The translations under genes were made by a program, and so were the position numbers. The notes under the pieces were generated by a model. That model saw only the letters and a list, made by a program, of their open reading frames with translations, was not told the DNA's origin and made no database searches. Of a stretch of 53,128 nt of DNA, positions 8,838 to 17,367 are shown piece by piece. The stretch's first letter is position 1, and the number at the start of each line of letters is the position of its first letter. Source of the DNA: Comamonadaceae bacterium (GTDB lineage: Bacteria; Pseudomonadota; Gammaproteobacteria; Burkholderiales; Burkholderiaceae_C); contig JAIXPL010000005.1 in the NCBI GenBank assembly GCA_027486255.1, positions 1 to 53,128 of the forward strand. Reading direction: 5' to 3'.

Positions 8838-8930
8838 GACGAGCCTGACCCCGGCACTGACTCCACAGTTAGGGCTGCTTGGTTCCCCACCTGACCCGGT
8901 TGGCCGCTTCGCCATGCGGGAAGGCCCGTC
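8838..8930 (-). ncRNA. ffs: Small bacterial SRP RNA (4.5S RNA)
   Basis: RNA core of the signal recognition particle, which binds Ffh and targets membrane proteins to the translocon. Read on the minus strand, the apical domain has the diagnostic GGTCAGGTGGGGAACCAAGC followed by AGCCC. This is the asymmetric Ffh-binding loop and GNAA-type tetraloop region. The ends GACGGGCCT and AGGCTCGTC pair with one G-U, defining a hairpin of about 93 nt. A U8 terminator follows immediately. It is divergent from dnaX, a common Burkholderiales arrangement. The exact 5' end is uncertain by a few bases. Confidence 0.93.
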
Positions 8931-9060
8931 ACGGTTGATTGTAAGTCGCCGGGCCTGCCCTTCAGGGCTTGCGGGCGTGTTTTTTCGCTCGGGTGTGGGC
9001 TGGCATGTCCTGGCCAGCCACCAGGGCAGCCCGAGCGCGGCAGCGTCTTAGAATCGGTCG

Positions 9061-10950
9061 ATGTCTTACCTCGTCCTGGCCCGCAAGTACCGACCGAAGA
9101 GCTTTTCTGAAATGGTCGGGCAGATGCACGTGGTGCAGGCCCTGGGCAACGCCCTTGAAACCCAACGCCTGCACCATGCCTACCTGTTCACGGGCACGCG
9201 CGGCGTGGGCAAGACCACCGTCTCACGCATCCTGGCCAAGTCGCTGAACTGCCTGGGGACCGACGGGCAGGGCGGCATCACGGCCACGCCCTGCGGGGTG
9301 TGCCAGGCCTGCACCGACATCGATGCCGGCCGCTTTGTGGACTACACCGAGCTCGACGCGGCCTCCAACCGCGGCGTCGATGAGATTGCCCAACTGCTGG
9401 AGCAGGCGGTTTACAAGCCCGTGGTGGGGCGCTTCAAGGTCTTCATGATCGACGAGGTGCACATGCTCACCAACACGGCCTTCAACGCCATGTTGAAGAC
9501 CCTGGAGGAGCCCCCGGCCTACCTCAAGTTCGTGCTGGCCACCACCGACCCGCAAAAGGTGCCGGCCACCGTGCTCTCGCGTTGCCTGCAGTTCAACCTG
9601 CGGCCCATGGCGCCGGAGACCATCGTGGAGCACCTGGTGGCCGTGCTGGCCGCCGAGCAGATTCCCGCGGAACTACCGGCCTTGCGCCTCTTGGCGCGTG
9701 CCGCCCGCGGCTCGATGCGCGACGCCCTCTCCTTGACCGACCAGGCCATTGCCTTCGGTTCAGGCCGCTTGGAGGAGGCGGGTGTGCGCCACATGCTGGG
9801 CAGCGTGGACCGTAGCCATGTGTTCCAGCTGCTGCAGGCATTGGCGCAGGGCGATGGCCGCCGCGTGGTCGAGCTGAGCGATACCCTGCGCATGAATGGC
9901 CTGAGCGCGGCCTCCACCCTGGAGGAGATGAGCTTGGTCTTGCAGCGCATGGCGGTGCTGCAGGCCGTGCCCGGCCATGGCGATGCCACCGATCCCGAAT
10001 TGGCCGAGACGGCGGCCCTGGCGCAGCAGATGCCGCCCGATGAAACCCAGCTGCTCTACAGCCTGTGCCTGCACGGGCGAGCTGAACTGGGCCTGGCTCC
10101 AGACGAGTACGCCGCCTTGACCATGGTGCTGCTGCGCCTGCTGGCCTTTAAGAAGCCGGGCCAGGCGGCTGCGGCGCCTTCGACTGAGCGCACCGAACAG
10201 GCAGGGGGTGCCGTCGAGCCCCCAAAAAAGTCGCTTCCTGAGCCGTCTGCGGCCCCTGCTTCTTTGCCCCCACGGGCCCTCAGTCCTGCAGCGCCACCCG
10301 CGCAGGCACCGAGCCCCGCGGCTGCGTCCGTGCAGGCGCCACGTCCACCGCTGCCCGCAGAGCCCGAGCGCCGTGCAGCGCCTGCCAGGCCCACGCCGCC
10401 CTGGGAAGCCGAGCCCGAACACATCACGGCCGTGGATGAGGCGTCTGCCGAGCCTCTGCATGAGCCCCGTCTGGCACCCGCAGCGCAGACCTCCTCGCCC
10501 ACTCGGCCGCCGCAGGCAGCCCTGCAGACCACCGCCCTGGGCGAGGTCTGGGCGGTTTGGGTGCAGCGCCTGCTCAAGGCCGAGCTGATCAGCGCCTTGG
10601 CGCGTGAACTGGCCTTGCAATCCGAACTGGTGGCCCAGGCGGGCGACAGCTGGCAGCTGCGGGTGGAGAGCAAGTCCCTGCAACATACGGGGGCCTGCGA
10701 CAAGCTGCTCCAGGCCCTGCAGACGCTCGACGAGGCGGCCCCGCGCAATTTGGCCATCGAGGTCGGTCCCGTCGTCGACAGTTTGGCCCGGCGCTTGGCG
10801 GCGGCCCAGGCCGAGCGTCAGCGCCGCGCTGAAGAGATCATCGACAATGACGCGTTCGTGCAGGACATGGTCCGCCAATGGGGCGCGCGCATCGTCCCAG
10901 GCAGCATCAAGCCTTGGACTGCCGCGCCGGCCTCGGGCGAGCCCGTATGA
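9061..10950 (+). CDS. dnaX: DNA polymerase III subunits tau and gamma
   Basis: Clamp-loader ATPase; tau also bridges polymerase cores and the replicative helicase. The 629-residue tau form has Walker A GTRGVGKTT (45-53), zinc ligands C64, C78, C81 and C84, a DEVH Walker B box (131-134) and an SRC sensor motif in VLSRCLQF. A Pro/Ala-rich linker (about 370-490) leads to a tau-specific C-terminal domain. Inside the linker, codons 388-390 read CCA AAA AAG. This contains A AAA AAG in the same phase as the E. coli dnaX frameshift site, and a -1 slip would end after Val-Ala-Ser to give a 393-residue gamma. It is followed by ybaB and recR. Confidence 0.97.
   Translation: MSYLVLARKYRPKSFSEMVGQMHVVQALGNALETQRLHHAYLFTGTRGVGKTTVSRILAKSLNCLGTDGQGGITATPCGVCQACTDIDAGRFVDYTELDAASNRGVDEIAQLLEQAVYKPVVGRFKVFMIDEVHMLTNTAFNAMLKTLEEPPAYLKFVLATTDPQKVPATVLSRCLQFNLRPMAPETIVEHLVAVLAAEQIPAELPALRLLARAARGSMRDALSLTDQAIAFGSGRLEEAGVRHMLGSVDRSHVFQLLQALAQGDGRRVVELSDTLRMNGLSAASTLEEMSLVLQRMAVLQAVPGHGDATDPELAETAALAQQMPPDETQLLYSLCLHGRAELGLAPDEYAALTMVLLRLLAFKKPGQAAAAPSTERTEQAGGAVEPPKKSLPEPSAAPASLPPRALSPAAPPAQAPSPAAASVQAPRPPLPAEPERRAAPARPTPPWEAEPEHITAVDEASAEPLHEPRLAPAAQTSSPTRPPQAALQTTALGEVWAVWVQRLLKAELISALARELALQSELVAQAGDSWQLRVESKSLQHTGACDKLLQALQTLDEAAPRNLAIEVGPVVDSLARRLAAAQAERQRRAEEIIDNDAFVQDMVRQWGARIVPGSIKPWTAAPASGEPV
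10203..10283 (+). promoter_or_regulatory. Predicted -1 programmed frameshift signal in dnaX
   Basis: Three parts line up. The slippery heptamer A AAA AAG (10224-10230) is in the proper phase after CC. A -1 frame stop TGA lies three codons on (GTC GCT TCC TGA). A nested stem starts 7 nt downstream, with CTGAG (10238-10242) pairing CTCAG (10279-10283) and GGCCC (10251-10255) pairing GGGCC (10274-10278). Upstream, AGGGGG at 10203-10208 resembles an internal Shine-Dalgarno stimulator 15 nt before the heptamer. GGGGG could instead pair with the CCCCC at 10219-10223. Confidence 0.8.
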
Positions 10951-10982
10951 GCCTGTGCCTCATGACGCTGCCCCTTTCACTC

Positions 10983-11007
10983 AAAGGCGCTTGAGCGCCT
11001 TTTTTTC
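10983..11007 (+). terminator. Intrinsic terminator between dnaX and ybaB
   Basis: AAAGGCGC and GCGCCTTT form an 8-bp stem around TTGA, followed directly by T4 or more. It lies 32 bases after the dnaX stop, so ybaB-recR may need its own promoter or read-through. Confidence 0.85.
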
Positions 11008-11033
11008 AAGCAACCTCCCGAAGGATTTCCGCC

Positions 11034-11366
11034 ATGTTTAACAAAGGACAACTCGCCGGTCTCATGAAGCAGGCCCAGGCCATGCAGGACAACCTCAAGA
11101 AGGCCCAGGATGAACTGGCCTTCGTGGAAGTGACCGGCGAGTCCGGCTCGGGCTTGGTCAAGGTCACCATGACCTGCAAGCACGAGGTCAAGCGCGTGCA
11201 GATCGACCCCAGCCTGCTGGCCGATGACAAGGACATGCTCGAAGACCTGGTGGCTGCCGCCTTCAATGCCGCCGCCCGCAAGGCCGAGGACACCAGCCAG
11301 GAAAAGATGGGCAAGCTTACGGCCGGCATGCCAGGCCTGCCCGGCGGCATGAAGCTCCCCTTCTGA
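11034..11366 (+). CDS. ybaB: YbaB/EbfC nucleoid-associated protein
   Basis: Small dimeric DNA-binding protein associated with the nucleoid; its exact role is unsettled in the family. The 110-residue product has the typical N-terminal helix ([14 protein letters not shown]), a central beta sheet and a glycine-rich tail (GMPGLPGGM). The start is fixed by AAGGA 8 bases upstream. The dnaX-ybaB-recR order is conserved widely in Proteobacteria and supports the call. Confidence 0.94.
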   Translation: MFNKGQLAGLMKQAQAMQDNLKKAQDELAFVEVTGESGSGLVKVTMTCKHEVKRVQIDPSLLADDKDMLEDLVAAAFNAAARKAEDTSQEKMGKLTAGMPGLPGGMKLPF

Positions 11367-11392
11367 GGCGCTTTCTAGCGCCTGCATCGTTC

Positions 11393-12019
11393 ATGGCAGA
11401 TGGCAACGCCCTCGATGGCCTGACCCAGGCCCTGCGCCGTTTGCCCGGCGTGGGGGCCAAGTCGGCTGCGCGCATGGCTTTTCACCTTCTGCAGCATGAC
11501 ACGCAGGGTGCGCTTGAGATCGCGCGGGCCCTGGAGCACGCCGTCAACCATGTGCGCCACTGCACTCAGTGCAACACCCTGACCGAGCAGGAGGTGTGCG
11601 TCACCTGCCAGAACCCGCAGCGGGACCGCAGCAAGCTGTGTGTGGTGGAGACCCCCGCTGACCAGGCGGCCATGGAACGTACCTTGGCCTACAAGGGCCT
11701 GTACTTTGTGCTGATGGGCAAGCTCAGTCCGCTCGATGGCATTGGGCCGCAGGACATCGGCCTGCAGCAGCTCTTTGACCGCGTCGCCCCACGCGATGCC
11801 GCTGGGCAACTGCAGCCGGCCCAGCTGCATGAGGTCCAGGAAGTGATCCTGGCCACCAACTTCACGGCCGAGGGCGAGGCCACGGCCCACGTGATTGCCC
11901 AAGGCCTCAAGAGCCGAGGTGTGCAGGTGACCCGGCTGGCGCGCGGGGTTCCGGTGGGCAGTGAGCTCGAATACGTGGACCTCGGTACCATTGCGCACGC
12001 GCTGGTTGATCGGCGCTGA
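11393..12019 (+). CDS. recR: Recombination mediator RecR
   Basis: Works with RecO and RecF to load RecA on SSB-coated single-stranded gaps. The 208-residue product is slightly longer than the usual 200. It has a helix-hairpin-helix LPGVGAKSA (17-25), a four-cysteine zinc finger (C57, C60, C69, C72), a Toprim domain with VVETPAD, and the C-terminal Walker-like segment [15 protein letters not shown]. It starts 26 bases after ybaB and is probably co-transcribed with it. Confidence 0.96.
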   Translation: MADGNALDGLTQALRRLPGVGAKSAARMAFHLLQHDTQGALEIARALEHAVNHVRHCTQCNTLTEQEVCVTCQNPQRDRSKLCVVETPADQAAMERTLAYKGLYFVLMGKLSPLDGIGPQDIGLQQLFDRVAPRDAAGQLQPAQLHEVQEVILATNFTAEGEATAHVIAQGLKSRGVQVTRLARGVPVGSELEYVDLGTIAHALVDRR

Positions 12020-12046
12020 ACGGTCTATTTCCCCTTCTGCCTGGAC

Positions 12047-12460
12047 ATGAACAACAGCTCTTTCACCGTGGCCTACTGGTGCATCCTGATTGCAGCGATG
12101 CTGCCCATCGTCTGCGCCGGCATCGCCAAGTCCGGCATGATGAACAAACCCCGCAAAGAGGGCGGCTACGACAACCACGACCCCCGCAGCTGGCTGGCAC
12201 GGCAAGGCGACTGGCGGGCCCGCGCCAACAACGCCCAGGCCAACAGCTTCGAGGCCCTGCCTTTTTTCTTTGCGGCCGTGATCGTGGCCCATCAGCTCAA
12301 GGCCGTCCAGCTGAGCCTGGATCTGATGGCCGTGGCCTTCGTGCTGCTGCGCGTGGCCTACATCTACCTCTACCTCGCCGACCGTGCCGCCTTGCGCAGC
12401 CTGGTCTGGGCCCTGGCTTTCCTGGTCAACGTGATCATCCTGTTCCTGGGTGTGCGCTGA
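12047..12460 (+). CDS. MAPEG-family integral membrane protein
   Basis: Small membrane protein of the MAPEG superfamily (membrane-associated proteins in eicosanoid and glutathione metabolism). The bacterial members are mostly uncharacterised. The 137 residues contain about four hydrophobic segments, near residues 8-26, 70-85, 90-108 and 117-136. Characteristic polar stretches are RARANNAQANSFEALPFF and the helix VLLRVAYIYLYLADR. It begins 27 bases after recR. Substrate and glutathione use cannot be read from sequence. Confidence 0.85.
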   Translation: MNNSSFTVAYWCILIAAMLPIVCAGIAKSGMMNKPRKEGGYDNHDPRSWLARQGDWRARANNAQANSFEALPFFFAAVIVAHQLKAVQLSLDLMAVAFVLLRVAYIYLYLADRAALRSLVWALAFLVNVIILFLGVR

Positions 12461-12601
12461 GCTCACCGGGAGGAGCTTGATCGGGGGCCTGGGCAGCTGC
12501 CTGGCCGGGCTTGAGTAAAAACCCCCACGGGGATGATCCGGATGCAGGCCTGCAGGCCTGTCCTTATGCTGGGTTGCAGCAATCGCAGGCTGCAACGCGC
12601 C

Positions 12602-13648
12602 ATGTCCCGTCCTCGATCTTTCCACCGCCGCGCTTTCACCCAGCGCCTCTTGCTGTCCGCCGCCATGGTGGCCGCTCCGGTGCTGCGGGCGCAGCCTCGG
12701 CTGGAGAAGAGCCGCCTGACCGTGGCGGTCGGCGGCAAGGCCAGTTTTCTGCACCTTCCGCTGACCATCGCGGACCAGCTGGGCTACTTTCGCAGCGAAG
12801 GTCTGTCGCTGGACATCCATGACGTGGCCCATCCGCAGCGGGCCCTGGATCTGGTGCTCGAGGGTGGCGCCGAGGTGTGTGCAGGCCGGTTTGAACACAT
12901 TTTGCTGCTGCAGGCGCGGGGCCTGGCCCACCAGGCCTTCGTGGTGGAAGCACGTGCTCCTCAGGTGGCTTTTGGGGTGTCTACGCGCAGCTTGCCGGCC
13001 TACCGCTCGGCCGCCGATCTCAAGGGCAAGCGCATCGGCGTCTCCGAACCCGGCTCGCTTGCGCATCTGCTGGCCAAGCTGGTGTTGGCCCGCGCCGGCC
13101 TGCGTCCCGACGACGTGGCCTTGGTCGAGGTCGGGGCAGGTGCTGCAGTTGCGGCCATTCGCTCGGGCCAGATCGATGCGCTGGCCCAGTTCGAACCCGT
13201 GATGACCACACTGGAGCAACGCGCCGAGGTCCGCATCGTGTCCGATACCCGCACCCTCAAGGGCACGGTTGAGGCCTTCGGCGGCCCCATGCCTGCCAGT
13301 TGCCTGCATGCGCCCACCGAATTCGTACAGCGGCATCCGGCCACCTGCCAGGCCTTGGCCAATGGCATCGTCCACGCTCTGAAATGGCTGCAGACCGCAG
13401 GCCCTGGTGATTTGCTCAAGGCGGTGCCTGAGGGCTATTTGCTGAGCGATCGGGCCCTCTACCTGGCGGCCTTCAACAAAGTGCGTGAGGCCATCTCGCC
13501 CGACGGGCTGATGCCGCCTGAGGCCGCCCGCCATGCCCTGCGGGTTCTCGCCAGCATGGATGCCGGGCTGCGGCCCGAGCGCATTGACGTTGAGCGCGCC
13601 TACACCAATGAATTCGCTCGGCGCGCCAAGGGGCGTTTCCGGGCCTGA
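12602..13648 (+). CDS. ABC-type periplasmic substrate-binding protein (SsuA/THI5-like)
   Basis: Solute-binding protein of the nitrate/sulfonate/thiamine-precursor type. I start at ATG 12602 because it opens a signal peptide: HRRAFTQ with a hydrophobic stretch ending PVLRAQ, with a Tat-like twin arginine. The frame is open to an earlier ATG at 12533. The mature part has features of this fold: LPLTIADQLGYF, AAIRSGQIDAL, and ADLKGKRIGVSEPGS between the lobes. No permease or ATPase gene lies beside it, so it is an orphan whose transporter must be elsewhere, if there is one. The ligand is unknown. Confidence 0.78.
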   Translation: MSRPRSFHRRAFTQRLLLSAAMVAAPVLRAQPRLEKSRLTVAVGGKASFLHLPLTIADQLGYFRSEGLSLDIHDVAHPQRALDLVLEGGAEVCAGRFEHILLLQARGLAHQAFVVEARAPQVAFGVSTRSLPAYRSAADLKGKRIGVSEPGSLAHLLAKLVLARAGLRPDDVALVEVGAGAAVAAIRSGQIDALAQFEPVMTTLEQRAEVRIVSDTRTLKGTVEAFGGPMPASCLHAPTEFVQRHPATCQALANGIVHALKWLQTAGPGDLLKAVPEGYLLSDRALYLAAFNKVREAISPDGLMPPEAARHALRVLASMDAGLRPERIDVERAYTNEFARRAKGRFRA

Positions 13649-13707
13649 GGTTCACGGGCCTATATCGCCCCCAACCCACCTTAGCCGACCGACCCTTCTT
13701 GCCCGGC

Positions 13708-15570
13708 TCACCCGGCCTTGGCGACCTTTTCTTTTTTCTTGATCGGCTGGGGCGCAGCCGCTGTGCGCACGTTCTTTTTCCCTTCACCGGCCTTGGCGCT
13801 GCTGCCCGCTTGCACCGGCATGTAGAGCACCACGGCCTGGCCCGGTTTGAGGGCGGCGCTGGCGGTGGACTTGTTCCAGTCAGCCACCTGTTGGGGGCTG
13901 AGTCTGTAGCGTTTGGCGAGGCTCGCCACCGTTTCGCCCTTGCGGGCCTTGACGGTGGTGCGTCGGGTCACGACTTCTGGCGCCAAGCCCAGCTTGCCGT
14001 TGTCGGCCACCTGGCTGGAGACGTCTTGCTGGTTTTTGGCACCGCGCGGCACCAGCAGGGCCGAGCCGGCCTTGATGAGCATGCGCGGCGGGATGCTGTT
14101 GACTGAACGCAGGTCGGCCTCGCTCATGCCGGTGCGTTTGGCTGCCTCGGCCACGCTCATGGTGGAGGGCACCGTCCAGGCTGTCCAGGTGGCGTATTGG
14201 CCTGCCTTGTAGGCCTCGAAGTTGCGCTTGAACACCTCGGCGTTGTCCCAGGGCAGCAGGATCTGCCGCGTGCCTGCGGCCAGGATCACGGGCCGCGAGG
14301 CCGAGGGGTTGAGCGCGCGGAAGTCTTCAATTTTCACGTCAGCCAGGCGTGCGGCCAGACTGACGTCGATGTCGCGGGTGATTTCCACTTCCTGAAAATA
14401 GGGGTGGTTGACGATGAAGGGCAGCTCGGTATTGAAGCTGGCGGGCGAACCCACGATGTTCTTGACCGCCTGCAGCTTGGGCACGTAGTTGCGCGTTTCG
14501 GCGGGCATGCTCAGATCTTCATAGCCCGTGCCCAGACCCGCCCGTTTGTTGCGGGCAATCGCCTTGCCGACGTTGCCTTCGCCCCAGTTGTAAGCGGCCA
14601 GCGCCAGGTGCCAGTCACCGAACATGGTGTGCAGCCGCTGCAGATAGTCCAGGGCCGCGCGCGTGGAAGCCAGCACGTCGCGCCGGTCGTCCCTGAAGAC
14701 ATTCTGCTTAAGGGCGTAGTAGGTTCCGGTCTGCGGCATGAATTGCCACATGCCGGCGGCCTTGGCGGAGGAGACGGCCTGAGGGTTGAAGGCGCTCTCG
14801 ATAAAAGGCAGCAAGGCCAGCTCGGCGGGCATGTTGCGGCGCTCGATTTCCTCGACGATGTGGAACAGGTACTTGCGTGAGCGCTCAGTCATGCGCTGGA
14901 TGTAGTCCGGCCGGCTGGCATACCAACGCTCATGGACACCGACCAAGTCGTTTTGCAGGTTGGGCATTTTGTAGCTGCGGCGGATCCGGTCCCACAGCTC
15001 ACGCGGTGCCTCTATGGGCGCCACGGCCTGCTGACCTGCATCGGGCTGGACTGCTGCGGCCTCGGTGGGCGCTGAAGGTGCTGGCGGCGCTGGCAGCGCA
15101 ACGACTGAACGCTGGCCCAATGCCAATGCGCCCCGGTTGACGGCGGCAGGGCCCAACTCGACGGGGGTGCCGGCACCTGCTGCCGGGTAGGCCACTGGCG
15201 CAACAGGAACGGCAGGGGCCAGTGTGATGGTGGTGGCTGCCGGGGAGGGCGCAGCAGCTGGAGCGGGTGCAACTGCCGCTGCACGTGCGGGTGCAGGAGC
15301 TGGTGCGGCCGCAGGAGCCGATGCCGGAGCGGCTGCAGGTGCCGGTGCGGCTGCGGCTGCGGGTGCAGATCCAGGTGTTTGGGTAGGGGTAGGGGTAGGG
15401 GTAGGGGTAGGGGAGGGGGTGATGGCGGGCGCGCTAGCCTCGTTGAGGGAGACCGTGGTGCAGGCGCTCAGAAGCACAAGCGCGAAGAGTGCCGATACAC
15501 GGCCAGTCCAAAGCAGAGCAGGGCGGGTGCCTGGGAAGGTCAGGCTGGCTGGCAGGGAAAACAGGTCCAT
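13708..15570 (-). CDS. mltD: Membrane-bound lytic murein transglycosylase D with LysM domains
   Basis: Outer-membrane lipoprotein that cleaves peptidoglycan glycan strands to 1,6-anhydro products. From the ATG at 15570 the protein is 620 residues; a GTG at 15597 is an alternative start. It has a signal peptide ending in lipobox LSAC (C37), then a very long Pro/Ala/Thr low-complexity region (about 48-181). The SLT catalytic domain follows with Glu258 in PFIESAFNP, then GMWQFMP and AYNWGEGNV. Two LysM-like repeats form the C-terminus, which ends in a lysine-rich tail. A hexanucleotide repeat encodes (Pro-Thr)n just after the lipobox. gloB, often a neighbour in this order, is not present. Confidence 0.92.
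   Translation of the reverse strand: MDLFSLPASLTFPGTRPALLWTGRVSALFALVLLSACTTVSLNEASAPAITPSPTPTPTPTPTQTPGSAPAAAAAPAPAAAPASAPAAAPAPAPARAAAVAPAPAAAPSPAATTITLAPAVPVAPVAYPAAGAGTPVELGPAAVNRGALALGQRSVVALPAPPAPSAPTEAAAVQPDAGQQAVAPIEAPRELWDRIRRSYKMPNLQNDLVGVHERWYASRPDYIQRMTERSRKYLFHIVEEIERRNMPAELALLPFIESAFNPQAVSSAKAAGMWQFMPQTGTYYALKQNVFRDDRRDVLASTRAALDYLQRLHTMFGDWHLALAAYNWGEGNVGKAIARNKRAGLGTGYEDLSMPAETRNYVPKLQAVKNIVGSPASFNTELPFIVNHPYFQEVEITRDIDVSLAARLADVKIEDFRALNPSASRPVILAAGTRQILLPWDNAEVFKRNFEAYKAGQYATWTAWTVPSTMSVAEAAKRTGMSEADLRSVNSIPPRMLIKAGSALLVPRGAKNQQDVSSQVADNGKLGLAPEVVTRRTTVKARKGETVASLAKRYRLSPQQVADWNKSTASAALKPGQAVVLYMPVQAGSSAKAGEGKKNVRTAAAPQPIKKKEKVAKAG
15381..15414 (-). repeat. GGGGTA tandem repeat with G-quadruplex potential in mltD
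   Basis: About five GGGGTA units on the plus strand (TACCCC on the coding strand) encode Pro-Thr repeats. The five G4 runs are separated by TA and followed by GGGGAGGGGG, an excellent intramolecular quadruplex motif. The G-rich strand is the mltD template strand. Confidence 0.85.
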
Positions 15571-15756
15571 GGAGAATGTCCGTTGAAGTTCAGGCACCTT
15601 GGCCAGGGCATCCTGGGCTCAACAGTATCGGTGATGCCGTCTGCCGGAGCGCTTGTCTAGAATCGAAATACATGTTGGATGGGAGCGAATCGCTCCTGGC
15701 CCCTGAGCCGAACGGTTCGTCTTGCCGCAACCAGGAAAACACCACACGTGGTCTTG

Positions 15757-16581
15757 ATGAGCTCAGAAATTATAGGTTTGAGACCGTGGTTGGCGACCGC
15801 GCCTGGCCGCTACCTCCTCGACTGGGAACGGGGCCACTTCGACGAAGCCGTAGGCGATGTGTTTGGCTACCACGCCCTGCAACTGGGCTTGCCCGAGTTA
15901 CCCGCCTTGCGCCACAACCGCATGCCCCACCGATGGCTGGCCTTGTCTGGGGCCGAGCATGGCCCGGCGAGCGAGCTGACCCTTGAGCCGGATGCGCCGC
16001 GGGTGGCTCTGCTGAGCCATCCGGCCGCCTTGCCCTTTCCCGAAAACAGCCTGGACTTGGTGGTGCTGCCCCACACGCTGGAGCTCAGCGAAGATCCGCA
16101 CACCACGTTGCGCGAGGTCGAGCGGGTGCTGGTGCCCGAGGGCCGGGTGGTGATCAGCGGCCTCAATCCCGCCAGCCTTTGGGGTTTTCGGCAGCAACGG
16201 GCCCATTGGTGCCGGCGCCTGGGCTTTGGTGAGCTGTTCCTGCCCGAGGAAGGTGAGTTCATCGGCTACTGGCGCTTGCGGGACTGGCTGCGCCTGCTCA
16301 GCTTTGAGGTGGAGTCCGCCCGTTTTGGTTGCTACCGACCGGCCTTGAGCCACCCGCGCTGGCTCGAGCGCTTTGCCTGGATGGATGCGGCCGGTGCGCG
16401 CTGGTGGCCGATCTTTGGGGCGGCCTATTTCCTCGTAGCGGTCAAGCGCGTGCGGGGCATGCGCTTGCTCGAGCCGGCCTGGCGCACCCCAGCCCAACGG
16501 GCTGCCGCGCCGGCGGTGGCCACGCCCCGGCAGGCCAGGCAAGCCATGCACAGGCCAGGCCCTTCGGACACACAGGGCTGA
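15757..16581 (+). CDS. Class I SAM-dependent methyltransferase
   Basis: Methyltransferase of unknown substrate, 274 residues from ATG 15757 (MSSEIIGLRPWL). The frame is open upstream, but that part resembles no family N-terminus. Seen motifs are DVFGYHALQLG in the cofactor-binding position, LPFPENSLDLVVLPHTLE (motif IV region) and LREVERVLVPEGRVVISG (motifs V-VI). The C-terminus is rich in Ala/Pro/Arg. It sits between divergent mltD and rnhA, and the methyltransferase-rnhA order is common in Burkholderiales. Confidence 0.82.
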   Translation: MSSEIIGLRPWLATAPGRYLLDWERGHFDEAVGDVFGYHALQLGLPELPALRHNRMPHRWLALSGAEHGPASELTLEPDAPRVALLSHPAALPFPENSLDLVVLPHTLELSEDPHTTLREVERVLVPEGRVVISGLNPASLWGFRQQRAHWCRRLGFGELFLPEEGEFIGYWRLRDWLRLLSFEVESARFGCYRPALSHPRWLERFAWMDAAGARWWPIFGAAYFLVAVKRVRGMRLLEPAWRTPAQRAAAPAVATPRQARQAMHRPGPSDTQG

Positions 16582-16659
16582 TCCCCCGGCCAGACAGATG
16601 CCTTGGCTCGCGGCTTGGGCTGTTACGCTCGCGCTTTGCTTGTTGCCCCGACCGATGTG

Positions 16660-17142
16660 ATGACAGCTCCTTCCCCCTCTCCTGATTCCGTGGTGATTTA
16701 CACCGATGGCGCCTGCAAGGGCAATCCTGGTCCGGGCGGCTGGGGCGTGCTGCTGCGCAGTGGAGATGCGACCAAGGAGCTCTATGGCGGTGAGTTGGAC
16801 ACCACGAACAACCGCATGGAAATCACCGCCGTGATTCAGGCCCTCATGGCGCTCAAGCGCCCCTGCCAGGTGCTGCTTTACCTGGACAGCGAGTACGTGC
16901 GCAAAGGCATCACCGAATGGATCCATGGCTGGAAGGCCAGGGGCTGGAAGACCTCGACCAAGGCGCCGGTCAAGAACGTCGATCTCTGGCAACAACTTGA
17001 CGAACTGGTGAGCCAATCGGGTCACCGCATCGACTGGCGCTGGGTGCGTGGCCACGCGGGGGACCCGGGCAACGAGCGCGCCGATGCGCTGGCCAACCTG
17101 GGGGTGGAGATGGCCTTGGCCGGCGCCAGCCCGGCGCGCTGA
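16660..17142 (+). CDS. rnhA: Ribonuclease HI
   Basis: Endonuclease cutting the RNA strand of RNA-DNA hybrids, acting in primer and R-loop removal. From ATG 16660 the protein is 160 residues, close to E. coli's 155. The four acidic catalytic residues are visible in [24 protein letters not shown] and ERADALAN. The upstream in-frame extension (to 16603) is not family-like. dnaQ, usual downstream in many relatives, is absent; an efflux operon follows after 225 bp. Confidence 0.95.
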   Translation: MTAPSPSPDSVVIYTDGACKGNPGPGGWGVLLRSGDATKELYGGELDTTNNRMEITAVIQALMALKRPCQVLLYLDSEYVRKGITEWIHGWKARGWKTSTKAPVKNVDLWQQLDELVSQSGHRIDWRWVRGHAGDPGNERADALANLGVEMALAGASPAR

Positions 17143-17302
17143 CGACGCACTGGGCCAGAACCTGCGGCCCGTGACCAGCTCTGAGCCAGCCGAGGTGGTG
17201 GGCGGACCAGGCCGTCCGTGTTTTGATGCAGCGCCTTTCCAGGGTTAACCCGCGCCCAGCTTCAGGCTGCCTTCATGGGCTGCTGTTACATTGCTTAGTG
17301 AA

Positions 17303-17344
17303 CTGATCATTGGGATCAGACCGTCTGCCCCAAGGCGGTTTTTT
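17303..17344 (+). promoter_or_regulatory. Hairpins and terminator-like stem before the efflux operon
   Basis: CTGATC (17303-17308) pairs with GATCAG (17314-17319). Immediately after it, CTGCC/GGCGG with loop CCAA is followed by T6 (17325-17344). The overlapping CAGACCGTCTG (17317-17327) is itself a dyad bridging both stems. The whole lies 24-65 bases before the adaptor start. It could be a leader terminator or attenuator, or an operator. Nothing else is apparent in the 225-bp gap after rnhA. Confidence 0.4.
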
Positions 17345-17367
17345 CCTTTCGGAACAAGGTACGGTTT

